Shown here piece after piece: positions 28,901-36,683 of a DNA stretch of 64,000 nt; position 1 is the stretch's first letter, and every line of letters begins with the position of its first letter. The stretch is from an uncultured Mycoplasmatota bacterium (lineage in GTDB: Bacteria; Bacillota_I; Bacilli_A; RF39; UBA660). The stretch is taken from positions 4,292-68,291 of the forward strand of contig URIY01000001.1 of NCBI GenBank assembly GCA_900547995.1. The letters are read 5' to 3'. Both the position numbers and the translations under genes were made by a program. The notes below the pieces were generated by a model that worked only from the letters and a program-made list of their open reading frames with translations, did no database searches and was not told the DNA's origin.

Positions 28901-29267
28901 AAATATTTTGACTAAATATTTCTTTGGAAGGCAAAAATCTTAAATATCCCATTAAATTAGTTACAACAATACTATTTTGTTCTTTTAATAAATTATTTAA
29001 TGTTTCTAACCTAGTATTTTGTAGTTCTGGAGAACTTGCTACAGCAACACTTGTTAAAAAGTCATCCATAGGAAACATGTATACTTTATTAGTATAATTT
29101 AAAAGAAATTGATACATCATATTGGCTTCATACAAAGAATTACACACTAAAAGAATAGATTCATTATTTTTAATAAATCTATTATATATGTACAAAGATT
29201 TTAGTTCTTCATTCAATCCTACTTGATTTATATTTTTATAATCAAATTCATTAGATAAAAAATCCAT
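25980..29267 (-). CDS. mfd: Transcription-repair coupling factor Mfd
   Basis: Mfd removes RNA polymerase stalled at lesions and recruits UvrA. Domains in order: UvrB-like N-terminal region (about 1-330, diverged), the RNA-polymerase-interacting CarD-like domain (ISKLEVGDYIVHISHGIGRYLG, about 405-480), the RecG-like SF2 translocase (Walker A GDVGFGKTEVAFRA, DEEQ box, TATPIPRTLQMSL, then QIRGRVGRS) and a C-terminal TRCF domain (about 960-1060). The 1,095 residues are slightly short, mainly from the N-terminal and C-terminal regions. The gene ends in TGA, showing that TGA is a stop in this genome. AAGGAG precedes the ATG; pth is 12 bp upstream, the conserved pth-mfd order. Confidence 0.97.
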   Translation of the reverse strand: MDFLSNEFDYKNINQVGLNEELKSLYIYNRFIKNNESILLVCNSLYEANMMYQFLLNYTNKVYMFPMDDFLTSVAVASSPELQNTRLETLNNLLKEQNSIVVTNLMGYLRFLPSKEIFSQNILKYKVSDVIEIKDLINLFDKLGYKRETTVNKTGEYAVRGYVLDIFPNGNVYPIRFEFWDNEIDSIKTFNVDTQLTIEKLNEITIYPNSEFLLPINYQIDEEIDKNQYNLPKYTNVCNLLEYMYNPFIIYNNLTEITLSYRNLFEEITSYNNVQFDGNQIKHMFNLDELINNNYINFTDIDEDNAYVYNCSNIEINSSNPNNISKELNKYLSNNIVTICASNKYTLNKINDSIPDVKFVFTKLDELYPNVVNLVVKKINKGFKFNNYVVISEQEIFNRKNNNYVYKTNFKVGTKIRDISKLEVGDYIVHISHGIGRYLGIKSLEKGGLKKDYILLEYSDGDKLYVPVEKIDIISKYSNSDAMVPKLNKLGSSDWSKTKLKVKAKVEEMAHELLALYAQREASKGFKFAKDDENQILFESEFPFEETPDQLKAVRDIKNDMEKDAPMDRLLCGDVGFGKTEVAFRAIFKAILSNKQAAILCPTTILSDQHYKNALERFKSFPVNIALLNRFVSYTKTKEIINDLKLGKIDLLIGTHKILGKNIEFKDLGLLVIDEEQRFGVKHKEKIKEYKKNIDVLTLSATPIPRTLQMSLSGIRGLSLIETPPVNRFPIQTYVLAENTQIIKDAIYKEMSRNGQVFILYNNVSEMDRKQAEIQKLVPEARIVYIHGQMDKDILENVMIKFLNKEYDILLCTTIIETGIDIPSVNTLIIYDADKYGLSQLYQIRGRVGRSDKIAYCYLMYNKSKILSDVATKRLNAIKDFTELGSGLSIAMRDLSIRGAGDILGAQQAGFVASVGIEMFMNMLQDEIDKLKGKEIKRNIPTDEQPLLDIETYIPDDYVNDPELKIEIHKKINTIDSYETLNKVKQELEDRFGKVPESLNIYMFSEWFEKLSKAFEIKNIKQNNKFIEITLPEDISMMLNYSNLFMESQKITKNIRFKVSDNNLIIIMDLNNLDKHFIYYLVDLMLLIKNSLTKN

Positions 29268-29278
29268 ATTTTCTCCTT

Positions 29279-29836
29279 TTAGTTATATGTTGCCATTATT
29301 TCATCAAACTTTTTTGTCAAAAAATCGTCTATAATATTTCTAGTCGTTGGAAAGATACTGTTAATAATTTTTGTCTCATTACTGTCAAGATTACTTAATA
29401 CATAATCCACTATATTTTTACCTGTTTTATTTTGAATACCAATTCTTAAGCGTTTATATTCACTTGTATGCAAATGTAATTCAATATTTTTAAGTCCATT
29501 ATGACCTCCTGAACTACCCTTTGGTCTAAGCCTAATCTTACCCGTATCAAGAGCAAGATCATCACTTATTATTAAGATATCATTTACATCTATATTATAA
29601 TATCTAGCAAATGCAGCAACTACTTCACCTGATAAATTCATATATTTAAGTGGTTTTAATAAAATTATTTTTTCATTATTTTTTCTAAATTCAAGATACA
29701 TACCATTAAGCATTGTTTTACTAAATTTTTCTCCAATATATTTGGCATAATCATCAATTACCATGAAGCCAATATTATGATGAGTATGTTCATATTCTTT
29801 ACCTGGATTTCCAAGACCAACTATCAATTTTGTCAT
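29279..29836 (-). CDS. pth: Peptidyl-tRNA hydrolase
   Basis: Releases tRNA from drop-off peptidyl-tRNA. Motifs include KLIVGLGNPGKEYEHTHHNIGF with the catalytic His near residue 20, KPLKYMNLSGEVV, ISDDLALDTGKIRLRPKGSSGGHNGLKNI. Its 185 residues are the standard length. It starts two bases after rsmI, so translation is coupled. Confidence 0.97.
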   Translation of the reverse strand: MTKLIVGLGNPGKEYEHTHHNIGFMVIDDYAKYIGEKFSKTMLNGMYLEFRKNNEKIILLKPLKYMNLSGEVVAAFARYYNIDVNDILIISDDLALDTGKIRLRPKGSSGGHNGLKNIELHLHTSEYKRLRIGIQNKTGKNIVDYVLSNLDSNETKIINSIFPTTRNIIDDFLTKKFDEIMATYN

Positions 29837-29838
29837 AA

Positions 29839-30684
29839 TTACCTCTCACTCTTCTTATGATATTCATTATATACATCACTTTTAGTCATTTTTCTTTCTT
29901 TAGCAACTAATTTTGTGGCTTCTTTTACATCAAATCCTTCTTTAATATATAAATTAACATGTTCAATAATTGAAAGATTATCATATGTTTTTTCTTCGTA
30001 ATTGCCATCAATGACAATAACAAACTCTCCCTTTGCATCTTTAACTTGTTCTCTGATATTTTCTAATGTATCACGATAAATCTCTTCAAACTTTTTACTT
30101 ATTTCCCGGGAAATACAAATTTTCCTATTTCCAAGGACATCATACATATCATCAAGTGTTTCTAGTAAACGATGTGGAGCCTCATAAAAAATTAATGTAT
30201 ATGGATAATTTTTTAAATCTTCCAACTCTTTTTTTCGTTTACTTGATTTATTACTTAAAAAACCAAAGAATAAAAATGGTTGGGGATTTAAACCCGAAGC
30301 AATTAATGCAGGAACAAATGCTGTTGTTCCTGGAAGAGCAACAACATTAAAATTATTATCAATGGCTGCCTTAGCCAATTTATATCCGGGATCACTAATT
30401 ACAGGAGTTCCTCTATCACTTACTAAACCAACATTTTTACCTTCCTTTAAATAGTCTATTAATTTATTACTTGTTACATCTTCATTATAACTGTGACTTG
30501 ACACTAATTTTTTACTAATTTCAAAATGTGATAATAACAAAGATGTTACTCTTGTATCTTCAGAAAAAATGACATCAACTTCCTTTAGAGTATTCAAACA
30601 TCTTATACTAATATCATCTAAATTACCAATTGGTGTTGGTATTAAATATAATGTTGGACTATTATCATAACTTTTTTGTGACAT
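29839..30684 (-). CDS. rsmI: 16S rRNA (C1402-2'-O)-methyltransferase
   Basis: A SAM-dependent tetrapyrrole-methylase-fold enzyme. Seen are LYLIPTPIGNLDDISIR at the N-terminus, FSEDTRVTSLLLSHFEI, the VGLVSDRGTPVISDPGYKLA loop, VVALPGTTAFVPALIASGL, and the FYEAPHRLLETL motif. It has AGGAAG upstream and follows trmN6 by 11 bp, the same cluster as yabB-yazA-rsmI in Bacillus, but without the GIY-YIG gene yazA. It contains a perfect 14-bp Noc binding site, described separately. Confidence 0.96.
   Translation of the reverse strand: MSQKSYDNSPTLYLIPTPIGNLDDISIRCLNTLKEVDVIFSEDTRVTSLLLSHFEISKKLVSSHSYNEDVTSNKLIDYLKEGKNVGLVSDRGTPVISDPGYKLAKAAIDNNFNVVALPGTTAFVPALIASGLNPQPFLFFGFLSNKSSKRKKELEDLKNYPYTLIFYEAPHRLLETLDDMYDVLGNRKICISREISKKFEEIYRDTLENIREQVKDAKGEFVIVIDGNYEEKTYDNLSIIEHVNLYIKEGFDVKEATKLVAKERKMTKSDVYNEYHKKSER
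30101..30114. promoter_or_regulatory. Perfect Noc binding site (NBS) inside rsmI
   Basis: ATTTCCCGGGAAAT is identical to the B. subtilis NBS consensus recognised by Noc. It is unusually GC-rich for this genome, and a Noc homologue is encoded in the same window. I found no second perfect copy by eye. Confidence 0.75.
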
Positions 30685-30695
30685 TTTAGCACTTC

Positions 30696-31415
30696 CTAAC
30701 TAAAAAAACATTTTACATCTTCAGTATAATTTCCATCTTTATCATGTACAATTAATGGTGACTCAATTTTGACACCACTTTTACCCATTTTGACACCTTC
30801 TATTAAAACCATATTGGCAGATTCATTAATTCTTGGGTAAATAAATCTTAATCTTTTTGGCTCAATTTTATTTTGTTTCATAATACTTAATATTTCAACT
30901 AATCTATCTGGTCTATGAACAATATTGATTGTTCCATTATTTTTTAATAACTTTCTAGCTATTTTAAATATTTGTTCAATATTTAAAGTTATCTCATGTC
31001 TTGCATACCTTTTGTATACACTTTCATTTAATTTGACATTTTCTGTAATTTTAAAAAATGGTGGATTACATGTTATAATATCAAAACTTTCAGAATTCCA
31101 TTCTTTATATTTATTATTAATATCATCATTAATAACCGTAATTTGATTTTGCAATTTATTATATTGAATACTTTTCATAGCCAAAGAAAAAACATCTTCT
31201 TGAATTTCAACTCCTGTAATTTTAGCATCTGTTTTTTGGGATAATATTAGAGGGATTGGTGCATTACCAGTTCCGATATCTAAAATATTACTAACTTTCT
31301 TATTTATATTAACAAAATTAGCAAGTAAAACAGAGTCTAAGGAGAAACTAAACATTTGTGTATTTTGGTATATTTTTATATTTTTATACCCTAATAAATC
31401 ATTTAAAACTTCCAT
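30696..31415 (-). CDS. trmN6: tRNA1(Val) (A37-N6)-methyltransferase-like
   Basis: A class I methyltransferase with SAM motif DIGTGNAPIPLILS, the TGVEIQEDVFSLA motif II and the N6-adenine catalytic tetrapeptide NPPFF (TCNPPFFKITENV). The IVHRPDRLVEILSIM segment matches YabB/TrmN6. Its ATG shares the last base of the yaaT stop (TAATG), so it is coupled. Gene order holB-yaaT-yabB-rsmI is conserved from Bacillus. Confidence 0.92.
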   Translation of the reverse strand: MEVLNDLLGYKNIKIYQNTQMFSFSLDSVLLANFVNINKKVSNILDIGTGNAPIPLILSQKTDAKITGVEIQEDVFSLAMKSIQYNKLQNQITVINDDINNKYKEWNSESFDIITCNPPFFKITENVKLNESVYKRYARHEITLNIEQIFKIARKLLKNNGTINIVHRPDRLVEILSIMKQNKIEPKRLRFIYPRINESANMVLIEGVKMGKSGVKIESPLIVHDKDGNYTEDVKCFFS

Positions 31416-32197
31416 TAATCAATTTTTTCCTCTACTATTTCATTTTTTTTAAGTTCAACCTTACATGTTCTATTTAGTATATCAACGCTTTTTACCACGC
31501 CATCTTCTCCATGACATTTTATTTTATCACCAACACAAGGAAGACCATTTTTGCATTTCGTATATGTCTCATCTTCGTAATTCAAACAACAAAGTAATCT
31601 ACCACAACTACCATTTATTTTATTTGGATTTAGTGATATACCTTGATTTTTTGCCATATTAATAGAAACTGAATTTAATTCTTTTAGAAATCCTGCACAA
31701 CATAGTGGTCTTCCACAAGGTCCAAGTCCACCAACTTCTTTAGCCTTATCACGAATACCTATTTGTCTTAATTCAATTCTTGTTTTATAAATATACGCTA
31801 AATCCTTAGCTAAATCACGAAAGTCAATCCTGCTATCTGATATAAATCTAAACATTAACTGACTTCTATCAAAAGTAAAATCAACATCTAGTATTTGAAT
31901 ATTTAAATTATGTTTAACACTTAATTCTTTACATTTTTTTAAGGCTTTTTTTTCTTCTTCCTTATTTGCCAAATGCCTTTGATAATCTTGTTTTGTCGAT
32001 ATTCTAATAATAGTATTTTTTTCTAAATCTTCAATTTTTATATCTTTAGGTTCTAAATCTGTAACTATTCCAAATTGTAAACCTCTATCTGTTTTTACAA
32101 TTACTGTTAAATTTTTTTTCAAGTTAAATTTATCATTTTTACAAAAGGCAATTTTTTGATTATAAAATTTAACCTTTACAACATTAGGCATTACCAT
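31415..32197 (-). CDS. ricT: YaaT/RicT, PSP1-domain protein
   Basis: The PSP1 C-terminal domain has the cysteine-rich core GLGPCGRPLCCAGFL, then GSCGRLLCCLNYEDETY. Those cysteines bind iron-sulfur clusters in the RicA-RicF-RicT complex. In B. subtilis this complex supports RNase Y action on polycistronic transcripts and affects competence, biofilm formation and sporulation. The start at 32197 has GGAAGG; an earlier start overlaps holB further. At 260 residues it is full length. Confidence 0.95.
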   Translation of the reverse strand: MVMPNVVKVKFYNQKIAFCKNDKFNLKKNLTVIVKTDRGLQFGIVTDLEPKDIKIEDLEKNTIIRISTKQDYQRHLANKEEEKKALKKCKELSVKHNLNIQILDVDFTFDRSQLMFRFISDSRIDFRDLAKDLAYIYKTRIELRQIGIRDKAKEVGGLGPCGRPLCCAGFLKELNSVSINMAKNQGISLNPNKINGSCGRLLCCLNYEDETYTKCKNGLPCVGDKIKCHGEDGVVKSVDILNRTCKVELKKNEIVEEKID

Positions 32198-33134
32198 CAC
32201 ACCTTCCAAATTCAATTATTAGTTTGTCCATTATTAAATTTAAATTATTATTTTCTTTTATCTTTTGCTGCAAATTTAAAAGTAAATTAATTTTAGTACA
32301 TAAATTTTCATAAGATAATTTATTTGATAGATTTATTATATCTTGGTTATCTTCTTCAAAAACATTAACTTTAGTATGACATTTCTTACGTAGTATGTCA
32401 ATATAATATAAAATCATAACTGAAAAAGCAATATAAAATTGTTCTTTTTCCTTATAAACATTAAACCATAGTTCATTTAAATGAATATATACGTCTAATT
32501 TATATTTTTCATAATAATTAACAAAATCTATACATTTATTTAAAACTGTAATATCGGTATCAATACCAAATATATTTTCCAAGGCCTGTTTTGTCATATT
32601 AAGGTTTGACAAAATTCTATCTTCAAAACTAGGAGTTTCTATTTTATTTATTCCTATTAAGGAAATAATTTGACATCTTGAAATAATTGTACTTAACATA
32701 TTATATATATTTTCAGTAACTAAAATGGCAACGATATCTTGTTCTGGCTCCTCCAAAAATTTTAATATTGAATTGGCGGATGATTTATTTAATCTTTCAG
32801 CATTGTTAATTATATATATTTTTTTATCACTATATATTGGTTTTTTTGAAAAATCGTATTGTAATTCATCTATTTCTTCCTTTTTTATAATTAATCCTTC
32901 TGGGTCAATTATTTTAAGTTCAGGAAAGTCATTGTTATCAATCATATCACATATTTTTTGTGTATTTTCTATATTTACGCAAAAAAGGGCTTTTGCAAAA
33001 GCAATTGCAACACCCATTCCATCTAAATATCCATTAGTTTCTATTATATATGCATGTGAATGTTCATTTTTCTTAATCACATTATTCATAATTTTGTAAG
33101 CATAAACTTGTGTATCTTGATATTTTTCTAGCAT
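32184..33134 (-). CDS. holB: DNA polymerase III delta' subunit
   Basis: Clamp-loader subunit. The AAA+-derived fold is visible in HSHAYIIETNG, KIYIINNAERLNKSSANSILKFLEEP (sensor/Walker-B-like region) and TIISRCQII (SRC motif). It lacks a functional Walker A, as delta' should. The frame is open upstream, but AGAGGTGA sets the ATG at 33134 and gives MLEKYQDTQ. It overlaps yaaT by 14 bases. The order recR-bofA-...-holB follows Bacillus, where tmk and yaaQ usually stand between bofA and holB; both are missing here. Confidence 0.9.
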   Translation of the reverse strand: MLEKYQDTQVYAYKIMNNVIKKNEHSHAYIIETNGYLDGMGVAIAFAKALFCVNIENTQKICDMIDNNDFPELKIIDPEGLIIKKEEIDELQYDFSKKPIYSDKKIYIINNAERLNKSSANSILKFLEEPEQDIVAILVTENIYNMLSTIISRCQIISLIGINKIETPSFEDRILSNLNMTKQALENIFGIDTDITVLNKCIDFVNYYEKYKLDVYIHLNELWFNVYKEKEQFYIAFSVMILYYIDILRKKCHTKVNVFEEDNQDIINLSNKLSYENLCTKINLLLNLQQKIKENNNLNLIMDKLIIEFGRCDGNA

Positions 33135-33153
33135 GACTTCACCTCTTAATACA

Positions 33154-33342
33154 TTAAAACATAACGATAAACATGACAATAAATGATAATAAAGCAGGAA
33201 CACCAAATATAGTCATTGATCCTACCGTAATTAAATTTATTGGTACAACTACTCCTAATGGGGATGCAACTAAATTGTATCCATACAATAAAAAGGAGTA
33301 AAATACTACCTTTTTTATTACATTAAATATTTTCTTTAACAT
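33154..33342 (-). CDS. bofA: BofA-family membrane protein (pro-sigma-K processing inhibitor family)
   Basis: The 62-residue protein has two hydrophobic helices and the BofA signature near its C-terminus, PINLITVGSMTIFGVPALLS (compare PIN-x-x-T and G-x-P-G/A in the family). In Bacillus BofA holds the SpoIVFB protease inactive in the mother cell; homologues also occur in non-sporulating relatives. Its place directly after recR is the same as in B. subtilis. Function in this organism is not shown. Confidence 0.88.
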   Translation of the reverse strand: MLKKIFNVIKKVVFYSFLLYGYNLVASPLGVVVPINLITVGSMTIFGVPALLSFIVMFIVMF

Positions 33343-33383
33343 TACTTGTCACCTCTAGTTAATGTTATGGATTATATTTAATT

Positions 33384-33989
33384 TTATGAATCAGAAACAA
33401 CAGTTCTATTTTCAAGTGCCATTTCAAGTGTTAGTGAATCTATATAATCCATATTAGCACCTAGTGGCACACCATGAGCAATTTTTGAGACAACGACATT
33501 TTTATCATCAATTTTTTTACTTATATAAAGTGCCGTTGTTTCACCCTCTATACTTGGTGTTAATACTAAAATAAGTTCCTTAATTTCATTGCTTTTTATT
33601 CTGTCAAGTAAAGATTTAATATTCAAATCTTCTGGATTTTTACCATTCATTGGAGATATTAAACCATCAAGTACATGATATAACCCCTTATACGTACCAA
33701 TTCTTTCTATTGATATAACATCTTTAGGGTTTTCTACAACACAAATTGTACTATGATTTCTTGACTCATCACTACATAAAGAACATATATCTGTTTCAGA
33801 AAAGCCATGGCATTGTTGACATCGTTTTATTTTCTTTTTTACATTGGAAATAGAATACGAAAATAATTCTAACATTGCATCATCTGAATCAACTAAAGAT
33901 AAAGCAAGTCTTTCAGCTGTTTTTTCGCCTATTCCAGGTAACCTTTTAAAACATTCAATTAGATTACATAAAGTTTCTGGATAATTCAT
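33384..33989 (-). CDS. recR: Recombination protein RecR
   Basis: RecF-pathway mediator. Helix-hairpin-helix (FKRLPGIGEKTAERLAL), a four-cysteine zinc motif (CQQCHGFSETDICSLCSD), and the Toprim domain (ICVVENPKDVISIE ... LVLTPSIEGETTALYI), followed by ISKIAHGVPLGANMDYID. The standard 201 residues. Its start overlaps the ybaB stop by one base. Confidence 0.97.
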   Translation of the reverse strand: MNYPETLCNLIECFKRLPGIGEKTAERLALSLVDSDDAMLELFSYSISNVKKKIKRCQQCHGFSETDICSLCSDESRNHSTICVVENPKDVISIERIGTYKGLYHVLDGLISPMNGKNPEDLNIKSLLDRIKSNEIKELILVLTPSIEGETTALYISKKIDDKNVVVSKIAHGVPLGANMDYIDSLTLEMALENRTVVSDS

Positions 33990-34285
33990 TAAAATAAACC
34001 TGGCATTCCTTGAGTATATTTACCTAATTTTTTTTCTGTTTCTGCATCAATCTTTTTGAAAATACTATTTGTTAATACAACAATAATATCTTGCATCATT
34101 TCAATATCATCTTTATCCATAGAATCATTATCTATTTTTACTTCTAAAATTTCTTTTTTACCATTTGCCTTAATTGTTACAAAAGAATTTGTTTCCTCAA
34201 AAATCATATTATCTATTTCATTTTTTGCTTCCATCATATCTTTTTGCATTTTTTGTGCTTGTTTAAGCATTGCTTGCATATTCAT
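33989..34285 (-). CDS. YbaB/EbfC nucleoid-associated protein
   Basis: 98 residues beginning NMQAMLKQAQKMQKDMMEAK, the amphipathic helix typical of YbaB/EbfC, with VTIKANGKKEILEVKIDN and C-terminal LGKYTQGMPGLF. It dimerises and binds DNA. The dnaX-ybaB-recR order is nearly universal. GAGGAAT precedes the ATG. Confidence 0.96.
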   Translation of the reverse strand: MNMQAMLKQAQKMQKDMMEAKNEIDNMIFEETNSFVTIKANGKKEILEVKIDNDSMDKDDIEMMQDIIVVLTNSIFKKIDAETEKKLGKYTQGMPGLF

Positions 34286-34301
34286 AATTTATTCCTCTTT
34301 T

Positions 34302-35924
34302 CTATTTATCATATTCTATTATATCATTAAATAGGTTTTCAATGCTATTTTTTTTATCATTATTTTGTTCTTGTTTAAAAAGCATATTTATAATTTGTGT
34401 ATCGTCTACATAATTATATTTTTTTGTTTTAGAATTATATTCTTCTTTAATGCTATTCCAAGTATCTTGATCAACAGCAACTACCATATAATTTTGCAAA
34501 CCTATCTTTTGTAGTAATTTTTCTATATCAGGTATTTTTAAATTGAACTCTTTTTCAACATTTTCACTTTCAAAAACAAAAACTAAATTTTTATCACTCG
34601 CTGCTTTTAAATTTCCATCTAGAATTAATCCAGCAATATTACTATAATCAGGATCAATAATAAAATTCTTTACATTATCTATTTTCCCTTTACATTCAAT
34701 TAAATATTTTTTATTAAAATTAGATAAGGTATTATTTATTCTGATATTTTTTAATTTTTCTAGCATTTCTTGCTTATCTTTAGAAACAGTAATTGGCTCT
34801 TCCTTATTGACAGTATCTTTAACATCCAATTTTACTTTTTCTTTTTTTATTATAGGTATTTCTATTTTTTCATTATAGATTTTATTTTCACTAGTTGTCA
34901 TTTTAATTATATTTGTTTCAAACACTATTTTTGGATTACTAGCATTCTTTACTATATTTGACATATCTGAAAATTGCTCTATATATTTAATTAATTCATC
35001 ATTTGATATTTCTAGTTCATTTTTTGACAAATTGGTTACACTATCCACTAATATATTTCTTAAATATTCTATTAATTCATCTATTATTTTTACGAAATTC
35101 TTACCTTTGCTATTTAAATTATCAACGAATTCAAATATATTTTTATAGTCTTTACTTATTATCATTTTTATAAAACTTTTTAATTCATCGTGTGTTACAA
35201 TTCCATTTATATCATTTACATCATTAATAGTTATTTTATCATCACAATAAGAAACTAGTTTATCAAGCATACCAATTGAATCACGCATTCCACCATCACA
35301 TAACTTAGCAATTTGAATTAAGGCTTCTTCATCTATTTCTATATTTTCTTGACTGCAAATGGTTTTTAATCGATTTACAACATCATCTTGACTTATTTTT
35401 TTAAAATCTAACCTTTGACATCTAGATAATATAGTTATTGGTATTTTATGGGGTTCAGTAGTTGCTAGTATAAAAATAGCATGTTTCGGTGGTTCTTCTA
35501 GTGTTTTTAATAAAGCATTAAAAGCCCCAATTGTTAACATATGAACTTCATCTATTATGTATACCTTATATTTACTTGTATTTGGAACTAAATTTATTTT
35601 GTTTTTTAATTCTCTTATCTCATCTACCCCGTTATTTGAAGCAGCATCTATTTCAATTATATCATTTGAATTTTTATTATTAATTTGCATACAGCTAACA
35701 CAATTATCACAAGGTATAAAATCATTTAAATGTTCACAATTAATTGTTTTAGCAAGTATTTTAGCAATACTTGTTTTTCCTGTTCCCCTTGGTCCGCAAA
35801 ATAAGTATGCATGACTAATCTTATCTTTTCTAATGGCATTTTTTAATATTTTTACAACTATATCTTGCCCAGCAATTTCATCCAATTTTTTTGGTCTATA
35901 TTTTCTATATAAAGCCTGATACAT
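34302..35924 (-). CDS. dnaX: DNA polymerase III gamma/tau subunit
   Basis: Clamp-loader ATPase. The start YQALYRKYRPKKLDEIAGQD is typical, followed by Walker A FCGPRGTGKTS, a four-Cys zinc module (CEHLNDFIPCDNCVSC), Walker B YIIDEVHML, and TILSRCQRL. The C-terminal third (after about residue 370) is variable and Lys/Asn-rich with a short tau-like end domain. No A-rich slippage site for a shorter gamma form stands out. The ATG at 35924 is preferred since GGTGAT lies just upstream; ATGs at 35927 and 35939 are also in frame. Confidence 0.95.
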   Translation of the reverse strand: MYQALYRKYRPKKLDEIAGQDIVVKILKNAIRKDKISHAYLFCGPRGTGKTSIAKILAKTINCEHLNDFIPCDNCVSCMQINNKNSNDIIEIDAASNNGVDEIRELKNKINLVPNTSKYKVYIIDEVHMLTIGAFNALLKTLEEPPKHAIFILATTEPHKIPITILSRCQRLDFKKISQDDVVNRLKTICSQENIEIDEEALIQIAKLCDGGMRDSIGMLDKLVSYCDDKITINDVNDINGIVTHDELKSFIKMIISKDYKNIFEFVDNLNSKGKNFVKIIDELIEYLRNILVDSVTNLSKNELEISNDELIKYIEQFSDMSNIVKNASNPKIVFETNIIKMTTSENKIYNEKIEIPIIKKEKVKLDVKDTVNKEEPITVSKDKQEMLEKLKNIRINNTLSNFNKKYLIECKGKIDNVKNFIIDPDYSNIAGLILDGNLKAASDKNLVFVFESENVEKEFNLKIPDIEKLLQKIGLQNYMVVAVDQDTWNSIKEEYNSKTKKYNYVDDTQIINMLFKQEQNNDKKNSIENLFNDIIEYDK

Positions 35925-35953
35925 CATATCACCATCCAACTGTATCCATTATA

Positions 35954-36394
35954 TCATTTTTTTCTTTTTTCTTTGAAGAATTTTTGTAATAATTCTAAAC
36001 ATTCTTTTCTATGTAACCCCTGTATAAACGATATATTTTTATAATTTTTATCTATTAATGAAAGATACTTGTTTATTTGTTCAAATTGTTCACCTGAAAC
36101 ACCATAAATCACTTTTTTTATTCTACTTTGCATAATAACTGATGTGCACATAAAACACGGAGACAATGTTGTATAAAGTATACAACCATCTAAATGCCAA
36201 GTATGTAATTTATTTGAAGCCTTTTCGATTGCTACTATTTCGGCATGTTTAGTAATTTTTTGTTTTTTTTCACGTTCATTATATGCTTTAGCAAGTATTT
36301 TATCATCTTTTACAATTACACATCCAACAGGCACATCACCATATTCAATTGATTTATTGGCTTCTCTTAAAGCAATTAACATATAATCTTTCAT
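35954..36394 (-). CDS. tadA: tRNA-adenosine deaminase
   Basis: Makes inosine-34 in tRNA-Arg(ACG). The cytidine-deaminase-fold zinc site is visible in TKHAEIVAI (His and the proton-shuttling Glu) and in TLSPCFMCTSVI (P-C-x2-C). Most TadA proteins have TLEPC at that point; here it is TLSPC, a change outside the catalytic residues. The GVPxG-like GDVPVGCVIV segment is near residue 20. It lies between the SRP RNA gene and dnaX. Confidence 0.93.
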   Translation of the reverse strand: MKDYMLIALREANKSIEYGDVPVGCVIVKDDKILAKAYNEREKKQKITKHAEIVAIEKASNKLHTWHLDGCILYTTLSPCFMCTSVIMQSRIKKVIYGVSGEQFEQINKYLSLIDKNYKNISFIQGLHRKECLELLQKFFKEKRKK

Positions 36395-36406
36395 CTATAC
36401 CTCCAC

Positions 36407-36486
36407 AAAAAAAGCACACACATTAAGTGACTTTTAAGGCTGCTACCTTCCGATTCTGACCTGGTTCAAGTATTAACGTTGTGCAT
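36407..36486 (-). ncRNA. ffs: Small signal recognition particle RNA (4.5S-like)
   Basis: The minus strand contains CCAGGTCAGAATCGGAAGGT followed by AGCAGCC, the highly conserved Ffh-binding apical loop and its symmetric/asymmetric internal loops. The flanks pair (GCACA..CGTTAA with TTAATGT.GTGTGC) to close a single hairpin of about 70 bases, followed by TTTTTTT as terminator. This is the short Mollicutes/Clostridia type, without the Alu domain found in Bacillus scRNA. In Bacillus the gene lies between tadA and dnaX; here it precedes tadA. Confidence 0.95.
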
Positions 36487-36539
36487 ATGTATTATTACAT
36501 ATTTTCTATTTTTTTGCAACTTTATTAAGTGTTTTTTTA

Positions 36540-36555
36540 TGTTTCACGTGAAACA
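36540..36555. promoter_or_regulatory. parS site 1
   Basis: TGTTTCACGTGAAACA is a perfect 16-bp palindrome matching the ParB/Spo0J consensus TGTTNCACGTGAAACA. It lies upstream of the SRP RNA gene. Confidence 0.95.
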
Positions 36556-36650
36556 TTTAATTGCAAATCAAAAGAAACTATATAATAGTATCTAATTTTT
36601 ATATATTAATTATTATAATATTTTTTTGTAAGTTTACATTAAAAAATCAA

Positions 36651-36666
36651 TGTTTCACGTGAAACA
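36651..36666. promoter_or_regulatory. parS site 2
   Basis: A perfect TGTTTCACGTGAAACA, with the palindrome extending to both sides (TCAA...TTGA). It sits 18 bases from the 3' end of the 209-aa gene. Confidence 0.95.
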
Positions 36667-36683
36667 TTGATTTATATTATTTC

